Source: Siniperca chuatsi (taxonomy: Eukaryota; Chordata; Actinopteri; Centrarchiformes; Sinipercidae). Taken from it: DNA of 64,000 nucleotides. Shown here piece by piece: positions 62,836-64,000 of this stretch; within the stretch, counting starts at the first letter, position 1; every line of letters begins with the position of its first letter. The notes below the pieces were generated by a model. That model was not told the origin of the DNA and searched no databases. It saw only the letters and a list, made by a program, of their open reading frames with translations. A program made the translations under genes and the position numbers. The DNA lies in assembly GCF_020085105.1 (NCBI RefSeq), contig NC_058053.1, positions 19,162,888 to 19,226,887 of the forward strand, in the 5' to 3' direction.

Positions 62836-64000
62836 GACATGTAAAAATAATTGGCTTTTGTCCTGCTTTTGTCCAATACAGATTTTCTACACAAATATAT
62901 TAAATCCCCCAAAAGGCTTCGAATGTTTAAAAACACATCTACTCATCCTCTCTAATAATAAAATAAAAAAATCTACAAACTAAATGCAAATATGTTTACT
63001 TTCAAAAGTACTGAGAACTGCTGGACTCAAGTTGACTCTAACTTCACTAGAGTTTGTTCTGAGTGTACAGTATGTACACTGGAGATTTCAAGTTTTCACT
63101 TGTGCTTGTGTAATTAGATTTTTGGGCCATGATGATTGGCTTCCACACTGGTTGTGATGTCACAAAAATGTCTCAAACTCACAGTACAGCAGGCGAATGT
63201 GAAAACAGCTTTCTAGTGACAAACTCTCAACATACTGTACATCAATCTGTACAGCGAAGGTTAAACATTCAAAGAAAGCAACCATAAGAAACATCAATTA
63301 CTGAGCTTTATTTAAAAATAAATAAATAAATACACTACTCGTTAATAGGGTCTCTGTGCTATTATGGGGAATTGTCATTTGTTTGTTATTGCTTTTGCTC
63401 CACTTGTATTTGCGATTTACAACCTTATCAGTCTAATTACGTAAACACGTCTGTTTAATCATTTGAAATTTAGCTGTTTTTGTCTGCTGCTATATTTCGT
63501 CTCTTCAGTGGGGCGGAGGCTTCAGTGGATGTTTAAGTCACATGGATCATGTACATCATGATTTATTCACTAACCATGTTTCAATTGCACTTTGTTGCAT
63601 ATTTTTTTTAGCGACACACCAACTTTTCCAACTCAGCCAAGCGTAAAAACATTTGGCGATATTTTTGGATGGAAACGCACTTAGTAACTACAGATTATGG
63701 TTACCGTGTGGTCATTGTGCTTCAAAATAAGACCATGCCTCATTACTTTGTGAAAACATGGTGACTGGGCTCTCTCGATCCTCACATACAGTATATAAAA
63801 TTCAAATTAAAAATGTTGGCACATCATTTGCTTGCTGATAGCATATTTGTGTTGCTGTATGTTTGCACCTTGCCATTCTGTGTCTGATGGTCAAGCAGAA
63901 ATTGCTTGTGTGTGCATATGTGCTTGTGTGTGCAAATTTACTGTATGTGTGTGTCTGAAGTGAAAAATCACCAAAAGTGGAGTTAATGTACAAGGCTTTC

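Larger units (their letters stand above)
53870..64000. other. Probable IL1RAPL1 intron
   Basis: No further IL1RAPL1 exon could be found by looking for the expected Ig2 and linker peptides on the minus strand. The interval holds repeats and simple sequence. The gene has very long introns in other vertebrates, so this fits, but a short exon could have been missed. Confidence 0.5.

Overview
This is a piece of a ray-finned fish genome, most likely a percomorph teleost. The evidence is compact GT-AG split genes whose predicted proteins match vertebrate families, many (CA)n/(AG)n microsatellites, and several interspersed repeats typical of teleost introns. Nothing bacterial, plasmid or organellar is visible.

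Layout. 1-2.6 kb: no gene recognised. 3.0-8.5 kb (+): RNASEH2B, reconstructed as 11 coding exons giving 306 residues with every splice phase agreeing. 12.3-9.8 kb (-): a three-exon gene of 269 residues that I identify as the C13orf42 orthologue. 14.0-15.7 kb (+): TASL (CXorf21), with a TATA promoter, a putative 5'UTR exon and a single coding exon ending in the pLxIS signalling motif. 15.7-31 kb: about 15 kb of intergenic DNA with repeats, including a striking inverted-repeat structure at 22.2-22.7 kb. 31.2-32.5 kb (+): NR0B1 (DAX1), two coding exons, 296 residues. 33-39 kb: intergenic, with a 1.6 kb hAT-like element. 53.9-40.5 kb (-): the 3' part of IL1RAPL1 (half of Ig3 onward, transmembrane exon, TIR domain, C-terminal tail), plus a previously unlabelled phase-compatible 45-bp candidate microexon inside the TIR domain. 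54-64 kb: probably intron of IL1RAPL1, with no further exon recognised.

Context. IL1RAPL1, NR0B1 and TASL keep the relative order and orientation of human Xp21. RNASEH2B and C13orf42 are neighbours on human 13q14, so the 12.3-14 kb interval joins two blocks that are on different human chromosomes. The genes do not form a pathway: RNASEH2B is a genome-maintenance subunit, TASL an endolysosomal innate-immune adaptor, NR0B1 a gonadal/adrenal corepressor and IL1RAPL1 a synaptic receptor.

The most interesting observations are the candidate TIR microexon of IL1RAPL1 (41812-41856), the perfect 56-bp palindrome inside a 129-bp inverted repeat (22243-22716), the PU.1/TATA promoter of TASL, an RFX-type X-box upstream of C13orf42, and a decayed tyrosine-recombinase retroelement in an IL1RAPL1 intron.
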